A stretch of DNA of 7,182 nt, from NCBI GenBank assembly GCA_903921945.1, contig CAIXSC010000481.1:1-7182 (forward strand), written 5' to 3'. The notes beneath the pieces were generated by a model that saw only the letters and a program-made list of their open reading frames with translations, had not been told where the DNA came from and did no database searches. Made by a program: the position numbers and the translations under genes. Origin of the DNA: an uncultured Planctomycetaceae bacterium (GTDB lineage Bacteria > Planctomycetota > Planctomycetia > Pirellulales > Pirellulaceae). Positions 1 through 6,540 of the stretch are shown here, piece after piece. How positions within the stretch are numbered: position 1 is the stretch's first letter; the number at the start of each line of letters is the position of its first letter.

Positions 1-57
1 AAGGTTGGCCTGGACATCGCCGCCCAGATTCGCGGCGAACCGGTCGTCAACCCGTAA
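1..57 (+). CDS. C-terminal end of an upstream gene (partial, unidentified)
   Basis: Frame 1 is open from the window edge to a TAA stop at 55-57 and gives 18 residues ending in EPVVNP. G or C occupies the third position in 15 of the 18 codons, the codon habit of the intact genes in this window, so this is probably the real end of a plus-strand gene. Too little is left to name a family. In planctomycetes a DUF1501 gene often follows a DUF1549/DUF1553 cytochrome-type gene, but this tail shows no motif that supports that identity. The tandem repeat begins within a few bases of the stop. Confidence 0.6.
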   Translation, partial: KVGLDIAAQIRGEPVVNP

Positions 58-60
58 CCG

Positions 61-147
61 CTGACACCTGACACCGACACCTGACACCGAGACCTGACAC
101 CTGACGCCTGAATCCAGAAACCTGATACCTGAAACCTAAAACCCAAA
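61..147. repeat. Degenerate 7-bp tandem repeat (ACCTGAM)
   Basis: About thirteen units with period 7 (two are 6 bp) run from 61 to 147. The consensus is ACCTGAC in the first half and drifts to ACCTGAA, ACCTAAA and ACCCAAA in the second half. Looser relatives (CCTGAAC, CCCTGAC) continue to about 183, almost up to the DUF1501 start codon. The array fills the whole spacer between the upstream stop and the next gene. Short open frames on either strand here only reflect the repeat and are not called as genes. Confidence 0.85.
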
Positions 148-193
148 CGCCGCCCCTGAACCTTACCCCGTAACCCCTGACTCCATCCCCACT

Positions 194-1579
194 ATGTTCA
201 CCTCTGCGAACTTGTCCGGCTGCCATTCGGTCGACCACGCCGCGCGGCGGACATTGCTGCGAGCGGCGGCCGGTTGGGCGGGGGTTACATGGTGGACAGG
301 AATCGCCGAGCGGCTAGCGCGAGCCGAAGAGCGTCCCGAGGCTCGGGCGGGTGCGGAGGCGGGGCGGACGGCGAGTGGCGCGGTCGAAGCGGCGGCGGCG
401 ACCGGTGTGACGGGGCGGCCGGCACGCTCGGTGATTATGCTCTGGCTGCAAGGCGGCCCAAGCCAGCTCGAAACGTTCGATCCGCACCCCGGCACGCGAA
501 TTGGCGGCGACAGCCAGGCGATCGCCACGACGGTCGACGGGGTGAAGATCGCGTCGTTCTACCCGCAGCTTGCGGAGCGAATGGGACGAGTGTCGCTGGT
601 GCGGTCGATTGTGAGCAAGGAAGGGGACCACGAGCGGGCGACGTATCAGGGGAAGACGGGATACCGTCCCGATCCGACGTTGATTCATCCGTCGCTTGGC
701 GCGGTGCTGTGCCATCAGACCTCGGACAACATCGAGATTCCGCGGCACATTTCCATTTTTCCGGGGCTCTGGGGAGCGCGAGGCGGGTACTTGGGCGACC
801 AATTCGACGCGTTTCGCACAGGCGACCCGGTGGGCCCGGTACCCGATATCTCGCTCCGCGTGCCCGAGGCCCGCTTCCGCCAACGCATGGACGACCTGAC
901 GAACGTGGTCGAGCCGGCGTTCGCTCGCGGGCGGCTCCGCAACCTGGATAGCGGACGGACCTTGCATGCGACGACGCTCAAAAACGCGCAACGCATGATG
1001 TCCTCGGACCAATTGAAGGCGTTCAATGTGCGGGAGGCGCCGGCTGACGTTCGCGAGAAGTTTGGCGACACGCCATTTGGACGCGGCTGTTTGGCGGCTG
1101 CGCGGCTGGTGCAGGTGGGCGTGCGATGCGTCGAAGTGACGCTCGCGGGCTGGGACACCCATGTTTCCAACCACGAGGGCTGTCGGACGCAGGCCGCGAT
1201 TCTCGATCCGGCCTTCGCCGCGTTGCTATCGTTCTTGGAAACCGAACAACTGCTTGACGACACCATCGTGCTGTGCGGCGGCGAGTTTGGACGCACGCCG
1301 CGGATCAACCCGGCTGGCGGCCGCGACCACTGGCCCCACGGATTCACGCTCGCCGTGGCGGGCGGCGGGTTTCGAGGCGGACAAGTGATCGGCGCCACGT
1401 CGCCCGAACCGCGCGGGCTGGACAGGCCATCGACCGACGATATCGCCGACCCGCGAACCGTGGCCGACGTCCACGCCACCGTGCTACGGCGGTTAGGCGT
1501 GGATTTTCAAACAGAGCATCTCACGCCAATCGGCCGCCCCATGACCTTCAGCGAAGGCCGCCCCATCGCCAGCCTGTAG
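194..1579 (+). CDS. DUF1501 family protein with twin-arginine-type N-terminus
   Basis: This 461-residue protein belongs to the DUF1501 family, common in planctomycetes and, as far as I recall, grouped with the alkaline phosphatase/sulfatase-like superfamily. Its biochemical role is not established. Family hallmarks are the N-terminal strand and loop LWLQGGPSQLETFDP (residues 83-97), GWDTH (319-323), and the C-terminal CGGEFGRTP (361-369) followed by GGRDHWPHG (375-383). The length fits the family. An arginine pair (R18-R19) followed by TLLRAAAGWAG resembles a Tat export signal, so the protein probably acts outside the cytoplasm. Residues 44-78 form an Ala/Gly/Arg/Glu-rich linker before the domain. 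The ATG at 194 has no clear Shine-Dalgarno sequence, but it gives the usual N-terminal layout of a short leader, then RR, then a hydrophobic stretch. The gene stands 136 bp from the upstream stop and 320 bp from the next gene, so it need not share a transcript with either. Family assignment is firm; function is unknown. Confidence 0.93.
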   Translation: MFTSANLSGCHSVDHAARRTLLRAAAGWAGVTWWTGIAERLARAEERPEARAGAEAGRTASGAVEAAAATGVTGRPARSVIMLWLQGGPSQLETFDPHPGTRIGGDSQAIATTVDGVKIASFYPQLAERMGRVSLVRSIVSKEGDHERATYQGKTGYRPDPTLIHPSLGAVLCHQTSDNIEIPRHISIFPGLWGARGGYLGDQFDAFRTGDPVGPVPDISLRVPEARFRQRMDDLTNVVEPAFARGRLRNLDSGRTLHATTLKNAQRMMSSDQLKAFNVREAPADVREKFGDTPFGRGCLAAARLVQVGVRCVEVTLAGWDTHVSNHEGCRTQAAILDPAFAALLSFLETEQLLDDTIVLCGGEFGRTPRINPAGGRDHWPHGFTLAVAGGGFRGGQVIGATSPEPRGLDRPSTDDIADPRTVADVHATVLRRLGVDFQTEHLTPIGRPMTFSEGRPIASL

Positions 1580-1607
1580 AGCCAATAGAGGCGTGCGGGC
1601 GACCCGA

Positions 1608-1646
1608 CAAATGCCTTCAAATGCCCACAAATGCCCGGCAAATGCC
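1608..1646. repeat. Four-copy CAAATGCC short tandem repeat
   Basis: CAAATGCC occurs at 1608-1615, 1618-1625, 1628-1635 and 1639-1646. The spacing is 10, 10 and 11 bp, roughly one helical turn, with variable 2-3 bp spacers. It starts 29 bp after the DUF1501 stop codon. Either slippage-derived satellite DNA or a phased binding site would look like this; nothing here decides between them. Confidence 0.75.
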
Positions 1647-1690
1647 CACCCGCGCCCATGGGAACGTAGTCCGCATCGATCGATCCGACG

Positions 1691-1727
1691 TTCGCTCTGC
1701 GAAGGCGGGACAAAGAGCGTCCTCGCC
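1691..1727. other. Two adjacent hairpins
   Basis: The first hairpin has arms TTCGC (1691-1695) and GCGAA (1699-1703) with loop TCT. The second begins at the next base, with arms GGCGGGAC (1704-1711) and GTCCTCGCC (1719-1727), one bulged base and a 7-nt loop. There is no T-tract after the second arm, so this is not a standard intrinsic terminator. It lies 112 bp past the DUF1501 stop and could be a 3'-end structure or a small REP-like element. Confidence 0.45.
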
Positions 1728-1884
1728 GCGATCTAACGGCACGGCATTCCCATTCGTTGGGCTGGCGGACGGCAACATGCGTCACGCATTGCGAGTGATT
1801 CCATTTCCCGTGGGCCAATGGCTTTTCGGCGCTGCGTGGGATGACTAAGCTACGCGTCACGTGGACGGGTTTACTCACTTGAAA

Positions 1885-1894
1885 GGGAGAGAGG
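1885..1894 (+). promoter_or_regulatory. Ribosome binding site deciding the ThuA-like start
   Basis: The purine-rich run GGGAGAGAGG lies directly upstream of the ATG at 1900, with 5 to 10 bases of spacing depending on the core chosen. The alternative in-frame GTG at 1861 has no comparable site and would add 13 residues in front of the signal peptide, so the ATG at 1900 is preferred. Confidence 0.7.
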
Positions 1895-1899
1895 CGGCA

Positions 1900-2985
1900 A
1901 TGGCGAACAGGGAAACGATGCGGGGAGTGGCGGTTCGTCAAGCGGGGAAGACGCGGCCGGCGGCTCGCGGTTGGGCGTGGACGATGCTCCTGGCCGTGGT
2001 TGCCAGCTTGAGTGGACTTGTTCCAGCCGCGTTTGCCGACGACCCGCAGTGGATCGTGTTCGAAGGCGGCGAGGGACCGGGCAAAGGCAAGCACGTTGTG
2101 CTCGTCAGCGGCGACGAGGAATATCGTTCCGAAGAAACCTTGCCCGCGTTGGCGAAAATCCTGTCGAAGCACCATGGCTTCCGATGCACCGTCTTGTTCG
2201 CGATCGATCCAAAGACCGGCATGATCGACCCGAACGTGAACAACAACATCCCGGGCTTGGAAGCGCTGAAGACGGCGGATCTGATGGTGATCTTCACTCG
2301 CTTCCGCAACCTGCCCGACGATCAAATGAAGCATATCGTCGACTATGTCGAATCGGGCCGGCCGATTGTCGGCCTGCGGACAGCCACCCACGCGTTCAAC
2401 ATTGGCGGGCCATCCCAGTACAAGAAGTACACTTGGAATGGCAAAGAGTTTGATGGTGGTTTCGGCCGCCAAGTGCTCGGTGAAACCTGGATCAACCACC
2501 ATGGCAATCACGGCAAGGAAAGTACTCGGGGATTGATCGCGAAGGGGCAGGAGGGGCACCCGATCCTCCGCGGAATCGCCGATGGCGATGTGTGGGGGCC
2601 GACCGATGTGTACGGTGTGAAGCTGCCGTTGCCGGGCGATAGCCAGCCGCTGGTTATGGGCCAAGTGTTGGTCGGGATGAAGCCGACCGACGCGCCGGTC
2701 GAGGGCCCCAAGAACAATCCGATGATGCCGGTCGCGTGGACCAAGTCTTATAAGGGAGCGGAAGGCAAGGCGGCTCGGGTCTTCACGACCACGATGGGAT
2801 CGTCGACCGACTTCGCCACGGAAGGCACTCGCCGGCTACTCGTCAACGCGTGCTACTGGGCGGTCGGACTGGAAGACAAGATCGCCACGAAATCGGCCGT
2901 CGATTTGGTGGGCGAATTCAAGCCGCGGAACTTTAGCTTCAACGGCGCCGAGAAAGGCAAGAAGCCGGCCGATTTGCTGAAGTAA
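1900..2985 (+). CDS. Secreted ThuA-like domain protein
   Basis: This 361-residue protein belongs to the ThuA (trehalose utilisation-like) family, which has a class I glutamine-amidotransferase-like fold. Residues 1-46 look like a Sec signal peptide: a basic n-region, the hydrophobic core WTMLLAVVASLSGLV (27-41), and a likely signal peptidase I site after AFA (44-46), just before DD. The mature part opens with the first strand and loop HVVLVSGDEEYRSEE (65-79). It continues with GLRTATHAF (158-166), the histidine-rich NHHGNHG (199-205), and TTMGSSTDF (297-305). No cysteine sits at a nucleophile-elbow position, so glutaminase activity is not expected. In planctomycetes this family is usually seen near sugar or glycoside metabolism genes, but its activity is unproven. 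A GTG at 1861 is in frame, but the ribosome binding site favours 1900. The creatininase gene follows after 44 bp and is probably co-transcribed. Family is confident; substrate is unknown. Confidence 0.92.
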   Translation: MANRETMRGVAVRQAGKTRPAARGWAWTMLLAVVASLSGLVPAAFADDPQWIVFEGGEGPGKGKHVVLVSGDEEYRSEETLPALAKILSKHHGFRCTVLFAIDPKTGMIDPNVNNNIPGLEALKTADLMVIFTRFRNLPDDQMKHIVDYVESGRPIVGLRTATHAFNIGGPSQYKKYTWNGKEFDGGFGRQVLGETWINHHGNHGKESTRGLIAKGQEGHPILRGIADGDVWGPTDVYGVKLPLPGDSQPLVMGQVLVGMKPTDAPVEGPKNNPMMPVAWTKSYKGAEGKAARVFTTTMGSSTDFATEGTRRLLVNACYWAVGLEDKIATKSAVDLVGEFKPRNFSFNGAEKGKKPADLLK

Positions 2986-3029
2986 TCCGAGTCATCAAAC
3001 GGCCAGCTTGCCCCGTCTGGAGCCTATCG

Positions 3030-3809
3030 ATGCGCCCCTGGATTCTCAGTGAAGCGAACTACGGCTACACAAAGGCGAACCGCTACGAGGTCGCCGTGTT
3101 GCCGTGCGGCGCGACCGAGCCGCACAATTTGCATCTCCCCTACGGCACGGATGTTTTTGAAGGCACCACCGTCGGGGAAAAAATCTGTGAATTCGCTCAC
3201 AACCAGGGCGCCAAAGTGGTGCTTTTGCCGACGATCCCGTACGGCACCGAGAGCAACTTGCGGGAGTTTCCGCTCGCGCTCAATCTCCAACCCACCACGC
3301 TTTTCCGAGTCCTCCAGGATTTGGTCGAATCGCTCGCCCAAAGCGGTATTCGCAAAATCGTATTGCTCAATAGCCATGGCGGCAACGACCTGAAGCCGCT
3401 CTTGCGGGAGCTCTACGGTCGCACACCGGCCCACCTGTTCCTGTGCAATTGGTATCAGGCGTTCAGCGACCGGTATCATGATGTGTTCGAGCATCGCGAC
3501 GACCATGCGGGCGAAATGGAGACGTCGTTCGGACTCGCTTACTTCCCGCACTTGGTGGCGAAAAACCCGGACGGTGGCTTGGCCGCCGATGACGGCCGCC
3601 AGGCGCAGACGCGGTTCGAAGCGATGAATCGCGGCTGGGTCGGACTCACTCGCCCCTGGCATCTGCTCACGACCAACAGCGGCTCCGGGTACCCCCACGC
3701 CGCCTCCGCTGACAAAGGCCGCAAAATGATGGAGATTCTCGTCGAGCGGCTTGGCACGTTTCTGGTCGAATTGTCGCAAGCCGAAGTCAACGAAACGTTC
3801 CCCTACTGA
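3030..3809 (+). CDS. Creatininase-family metal-dependent amidohydrolase
   Basis: This 259-residue protein has the length and motifs of the creatininase family (creatinine amidohydrolase fold), cytosolic enzymes with a binuclear metal site that hydrolyse cyclic or linear amide bonds. The first metal motif is LPCGATEPHNLHLPYGTD (24-41); E30, H32 and D41 match the spacing of Glu34, His36 and Asp45 in Pseudomonas creatininase. The second is NSHGGND (114-120), with H116 as the likely next ligand. HAGEMETS (159-166) is the conserved C-terminal motif of this family. The Tyr-Glu that follows this histidine in true creatininase is Gly-Gly here, so creatinine itself is an unlikely substrate; other members act on deformylation or peptide-maturation substrates. 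There is no signal peptide. GGAG at 3019-3022 lies 7 bases before the ATG. The 44-bp gap from the ThuA-like gene suggests an operon. No mycofactocin or riboflavin-type partner genes are visible, so the substrate stays open. Confidence 0.93.
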   Translation: MRPWILSEANYGYTKANRYEVAVLPCGATEPHNLHLPYGTDVFEGTTVGEKICEFAHNQGAKVVLLPTIPYGTESNLREFPLALNLQPTTLFRVLQDLVESLAQSGIRKIVLLNSHGGNDLKPLLRELYGRTPAHLFLCNWYQAFSDRYHDVFEHRDDHAGEMETSFGLAYFPHLVAKNPDGGLAADDGRQAQTRFEAMNRGWVGLTRPWHLLTTNSGSGYPHAASADKGRKMMEILVERLGTFLVELSQAEVNETFPY

Positions 3810-3891
3810 GCACCCGTCCGAAAACGGATCTGCGGGATATCCGGGAGCCAGGGCCTTTTGCGGGAAAAGCGAGGAAATCTCTATTCCATCA

Positions 3892-3907
3892 ACCGGGTGA
3901 ACCCGGT
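3892..3907. promoter_or_regulatory. Inverted repeat in the leader of the PLC-like gene
   Basis: ACCGGGT (3892-3898) and ACCCGGT (3901-3907) form a 7-bp inverted repeat around the two bases GA, 42 bp upstream of the ATG at 3949. It could be an operator or a leader hairpin. A weak promoter-like pair (TTGCGG at 3858, TCTATT at 3880) lies just upstream, which would place the palindrome near the transcription start. No T-tract follows, so termination is unlikely. Confidence 0.4.
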
Positions 3908-3933
3908 ATAGGATCGCCAGTTGGTTCGTTCAC

Positions 3934-3938
3934 GGAGG
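3934..3938 (+). promoter_or_regulatory. Strong ribosome binding site (GGAGG)
   Basis: GGAGG followed by AA sits 10 bases before the ATG at 3949. It is the clearest Shine-Dalgarno sequence in the window and fixes the start of the long gene. Confidence 0.8.
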
Positions 3939-3948
3939 AACAAGGGCC

Positions 3949-6279
3949 ATGGGCATTTTGCATCGTTTGGTCGTCGCCACCGCGTGTCCGGGGACTCACC
4001 ACCGGCTGGCGATGGACGCCCTGTTGTTGCTGCGCTGCCCGGACGCCGACGGCTGGCGCGATCTGTTTTTGAACTACTACGAGCCATACCTGCGTGGCGC
4101 CAAGGAACCGGACACCAAATTCCGCGACTTCCAAAACCACGTGCTGCATGTGCGGGAAAACGGCTGGGGCGGCGCTATCCGCACTTCGCAGCTTTGGTAC
4201 GAACGCTTGGTGATGGCATTGCGGCGGCAGTATTGGAGCGAAGCGGTCCACACGGCGGGAATTCTCGGCCACTACATCGCCGATCCGATGATGCCGCTGC
4301 ACACGGCGCAAAGCGAGGAAGAGGGACGCGTCCATCGAGCGATCGAATGGAGCGTGGCGAACACCTACGACGAACTGCGGAACATTCTGGTGACCGACCA
4401 GGGTGGTTTTCCGTCGCTGACCCTTCACGATGGCCCGGACTGGCTCGCGCGGCTGTTGCGGCAGGGCGCTGAACTCGCCAATGCGCACTACGAACCGCTG
4501 CTCGACCATTACCATCTGGAACGCGGCGTCGCGGATCCACCCCTGGGGCTGGACCAGGAATGCAAAGACCGCTTGGCCCAGATGATCGGCTTCTCGGCCG
4601 CCGCGATCGCTCGAGTCTTGGAGAGAGCGTTCGTGGAAGCGGGGTCGTGTCCACCGATGTGCGAGTTGGTCGTGGAAACGGTGCTCGCCACCGTCAAAGC
4701 CCCGATGCGCTGGGTCGCCAACCGCTACGACGAGGAGAACGAACAGGATCTGCTCGAAGACATCCTCGAAGAAGTCCGCCGGACCGGCAAAGCCTTGGAA
4801 AGCCTGCCCGCGGACGAAAAGCTGGTCCGCAAGCTGCACGCCCAGCAAGTGCTCCGAGTCCCGCTGCGCGAATTGGATGCCACGCCCGCGAAAGTCACCG
4901 GCGCCCGGCACGGCCAGGGAGCGCCGGAACGCGATCGCGAAACGGGATGGCTCGCCCGCGCCCTGCAGTGGGAGATTCCCGTCATCGGCTGGTTGTTCGC
5001 TGACGATCGACCAACCATGGCCCCGGTGGGAATGAACGCGCTAGCGTCGCGGACCGGCGGCGCCCGGATCGCCACGAGCGCGACCAGGTCGGCGGGAACC
5101 GGCCGCTTCGCAACGGCTCGACGGCCAGCGATGGCCACGCGCGGGAGCGCCGTCGGGCTATCATCGCGCCGCCACCGCGCGGCGGCGAGCCGATACGGCG
5201 GTCGCCCCGCAGAAGCCGCGGAGCCAAGCGACACGCCCGCTCGCCAAAACGACTTTCCCAGCGTCTCGCCAAGTTCCCATGATCTTGCGAACGATCTGAA
5301 TACGGAGAACGGCGAGCGTGAAAACGACTCCGCCACCGGTGACTCGAACTTGGTTCCGACCGAGAAGCCATCCGGGAGCCGCTTCGCCATCCGCGCACGA
5401 ATGTCCCGCGCGCTGCAAGGCGTCGCGACACGGGTCTGGCAAGGCGCGGCGACAACGGCCAACAAAGTAAAGGCGGCAGTACCCAAGCTGCGCCGCCGCA
5501 AGCGAAACGCGAATGACAAAAGCGAAAGCGCCACCGAGGCACACGCTCAGTCCGAGCCAACGCCACGCGACAACGCGCGTCCCGAACCGCCACGCCGCGA
5601 GCCAACACGCGGCGAGCAGTCTGGCGGCGAGCAGTCACGCGGCGAGCAGTCACGCGGTGAGCAGTCACGCGGTGAGCAGTCACGCGGTGAGAATGAGCGT
5701 GGAGAGAGCAAGCGTGGAGAAACTACGCGTGGGGAGCCAGCGAAAGCGTCGGGTCCGAATGGTCGGGATGCGAACGGATCGGGAGGATCCGTGGCTCGTG
5801 ATGCTTCGGCCGCGGCGGCCAAAAGTGCGGCGAGAGCGGCCGAGCTGCGATTCCACCTTGAGCCGGACAGCGAGATCGTCGAGTCACCATCGATTGGCCA
5901 AAAGCTTGCCAGACGGCTCGAGGCGCTGAATGTGAAGACCGTCCGCGAACTTTTGCGGGCCGACCCCGCCAAGCTCGCCGCGCGGATGGGCGGGAAGCAG
6001 TTCACGGCAGAGGCGGTCGAGCAGTGGCAAAAGCAAGCCGAGTTGATGTGTCGTGTGCCCGAGCTACGCGGGCATGATGCGCAGATTCTGGTCGCCAGCG
6101 GCGTGTCCGACCCGGACGATTTGGCGGCCGTCGACCCCGCGACGCTGTTTGAAATCATCGAACCGTTCTTGTCGACTCGCGAGGCGGAAGAGATTCTGCG
6201 GGGCAGTTCGCGACCGGATCTCAACGAAGTTGCCGACTGGATTGACTGGGCGCAGCACGCTCGACGGCTCCCCGCCTAA
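3949..6279 (+). CDS. Zinc-dependent phospholipase C-like protein fused to DUF4332
   Basis: This 776-residue protein has three parts. Residues 1 to about 290 are a helical domain of the zinc-dependent phospholipase C / S1-P1 nuclease type. The run GHYIADPMMPLHT (107-119) followed by VHRAIE (128-133) supplies H108, D112, H118, H129 and E133, with the HxxxD, D-x5-H and HxxxE spacing of His118, Asp122, His128, His142 and Glu146 in Bacillus cereus phospholipase C. D55 and H64 or H67 are candidates for two more ligands. No signal peptide is visible and there is no tryptophan near the N-terminus for the usual Trp1 ligand, so one zinc site may be altered. Residues about 334-350 (WLARALQWEIPVIGWLF) form a hydrophobic patch. 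Residues about 355-634 are low complexity, with a basic amphipathic stretch ending in KLRRRKR (513-519) and a pentapeptide array. Residues 635-776 match DUF4332: two helix-hairpin-helix-like units (around 648-680 and 711-740) and the terminal DWIDWAQHARRL. The gene has its own leader and appears monocistronic. Substrate (phospholipid, nucleic acid or other) is unknown. Confidence 0.88.
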   Translation: MGILHRLVVATACPGTHHRLAMDALLLLRCPDADGWRDLFLNYYEPYLRGAKEPDTKFRDFQNHVLHVRENGWGGAIRTSQLWYERLVMALRRQYWSEAVHTAGILGHYIADPMMPLHTAQSEEEGRVHRAIEWSVANTYDELRNILVTDQGGFPSLTLHDGPDWLARLLRQGAELANAHYEPLLDHYHLERGVADPPLGLDQECKDRLAQMIGFSAAAIARVLERAFVEAGSCPPMCELVVETVLATVKAPMRWVANRYDEENEQDLLEDILEEVRRTGKALESLPADEKLVRKLHAQQVLRVPLRELDATPAKVTGARHGQGAPERDRETGWLARALQWEIPVIGWLFADDRPTMAPVGMNALASRTGGARIATSATRSAGTGRFATARRPAMATRGSAVGLSSRRHRAAASRYGGRPAEAAEPSDTPARQNDFPSVSPSSHDLANDLNTENGERENDSATGDSNLVPTEKPSGSRFAIRARMSRALQGVATRVWQGAATTANKVKAAVPKLRRRKRNANDKSESATEAHAQSEPTPRDNARPEPPRREPTRGEQSGGEQSRGEQSRGEQSRGEQSRGENERGESKRGETTRGEPAKASGPNGRDANGSGGSVARDASAAAAKSAARAAELRFHLEPDSEIVESPSIGQKLARRLEALNVKTVRELLRADPAKLAARMGGKQFTAEAVEQWQKQAELMCRVPELRGHDAQILVASGVSDPDDLAAVDPATLFEIIEPFLSTREAEEILRGSSRPDLNEVADWIDWAQHARRLPA
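5596..5745 (+). repeat. 15-bp coding minisatellite (GEQSR pentapeptide array)
   Basis: Ten in-frame 15-bp units run through the linker of the PLC-like/DUF4332 protein. They read REPTR, GEQSG, four GEQSR, GENER, GESKR, GETTR and GEPAK (residues 550-599). The central units at 5626-5685 are identical or differ only by a synonymous C/T in GGC/GGT, and the edges are diverged. That is the pattern of a slippage- or recombination-expanded array. It is charged and probably disordered, and it is unrelated to the beta-helical pentapeptide repeat family. Confidence 0.92.
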
Positions 6280-6282
6280 CGC

Positions 6283-6297
6283 GGCGGTCGAGCCGCC
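6283..6297 (+). terminator. Possible terminator hairpin after the PLC-like gene
   Basis: GGCGG (6283-6287) and CCGCC (6293-6297) form a GC-only 5-bp stem with loop TCGAG, starting 4 bases after the stop codon at 6277-6279. No T-tract follows, so if it works in termination it would be an atypical, T-less terminator, or it may just protect the 3' end. Confidence 0.3.
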
Positions 6298-6492
6298 TGT
6301 CGAGCGCGTGAGCCGATCATGACAGACGCCTATTCGGTTCCGTCCTAGCGAGCGATTGCGCGGATAACTCCCCACTTGGGTAAACCATAAAGGCCCCGTG
6401 TCCATGTCGCAATGGTCGTACGCGGGGTGGATGGGAGACCTGTCTCTCGCACTTCCTTCATCGCTCCCGGAAATGCGGCTAAGTCCGGTCGT

Positions 6493-6540
6493 TCGGTCGC
6501 GTAGCGACAACCGATGGTAGCGAGGCGTTTCAACGCCTCG
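6493..6540. repeat. REP-like double hairpin
   Basis: Two stem-loops lie 6 bp apart. The first has outer arms TCGGT (6493-6497) and ACCGA (6510-6514), or alternatively GTCGC (6496-6500) and GCGAC (6504-6508) around GTA. The second is a perfect 9-bp inverted repeat, CGAGGCGTT (6521-6529) and AACGCCTCG (6532-6540), around two bases. The pair resembles the repetitive extragenic palindromes scattered in planctomycete genomes; repetitiveness in this genome cannot be judged from one window. Confidence 0.5.

Larger units (their letters stand above)
1580..1899. other. Intergenic region, 320 bp
   Basis: No convincing gene lies between the DUF1501 stop and the ThuA-like start. Frames running through here on either strand are extensions of shadow frames from the neighbouring genes and match no family I recognise. 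The region holds a short tandem repeat near its left end and two adjacent hairpins at 1691-1727. The remaining 170 bp should contain the promoter for the ThuA/creatininase pair, but I see no clear -35/-10 pair. Confidence 0.7.

Noticed and set aside
58..183. Heptamer array as a CRISPR or an iteron origin
   Set aside because: There are no spacers between units, the units are degenerate, and no replication gene is nearby.
1861..1899. GTG at 1861 as the start of the ThuA-like protein
   Set aside because: It has no ribosome binding site and would put 13 extra residues before an otherwise normal signal peptide; the ATG at 1900 has a purine-rich site at the right distance.
1507..2664. A 385-codon open frame on the minus strand
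   Set aside because: It lies antisense to the well-supported ThuA-like gene and the intergenic region, and shows no family motif.
3817..3828. TCCG-AAAA-CGGA hairpin as a terminator of the creatininase gene
   Set aside because: The stem is only 4 bp and no T-tract follows it.
3889..4911. A 340-codon open frame on the minus strand
   Set aside because: It is antisense to the zinc-ligand region of the PLC-like gene, whose motifs settle which strand is coding.
5596..5745. Pentapeptide repeat family (DNA-mimic beta-helix)
   Set aside because: The units are GEQSR-like and charged, without the A(D/N)LXX pattern with a central Leu or Phe that the family needs.
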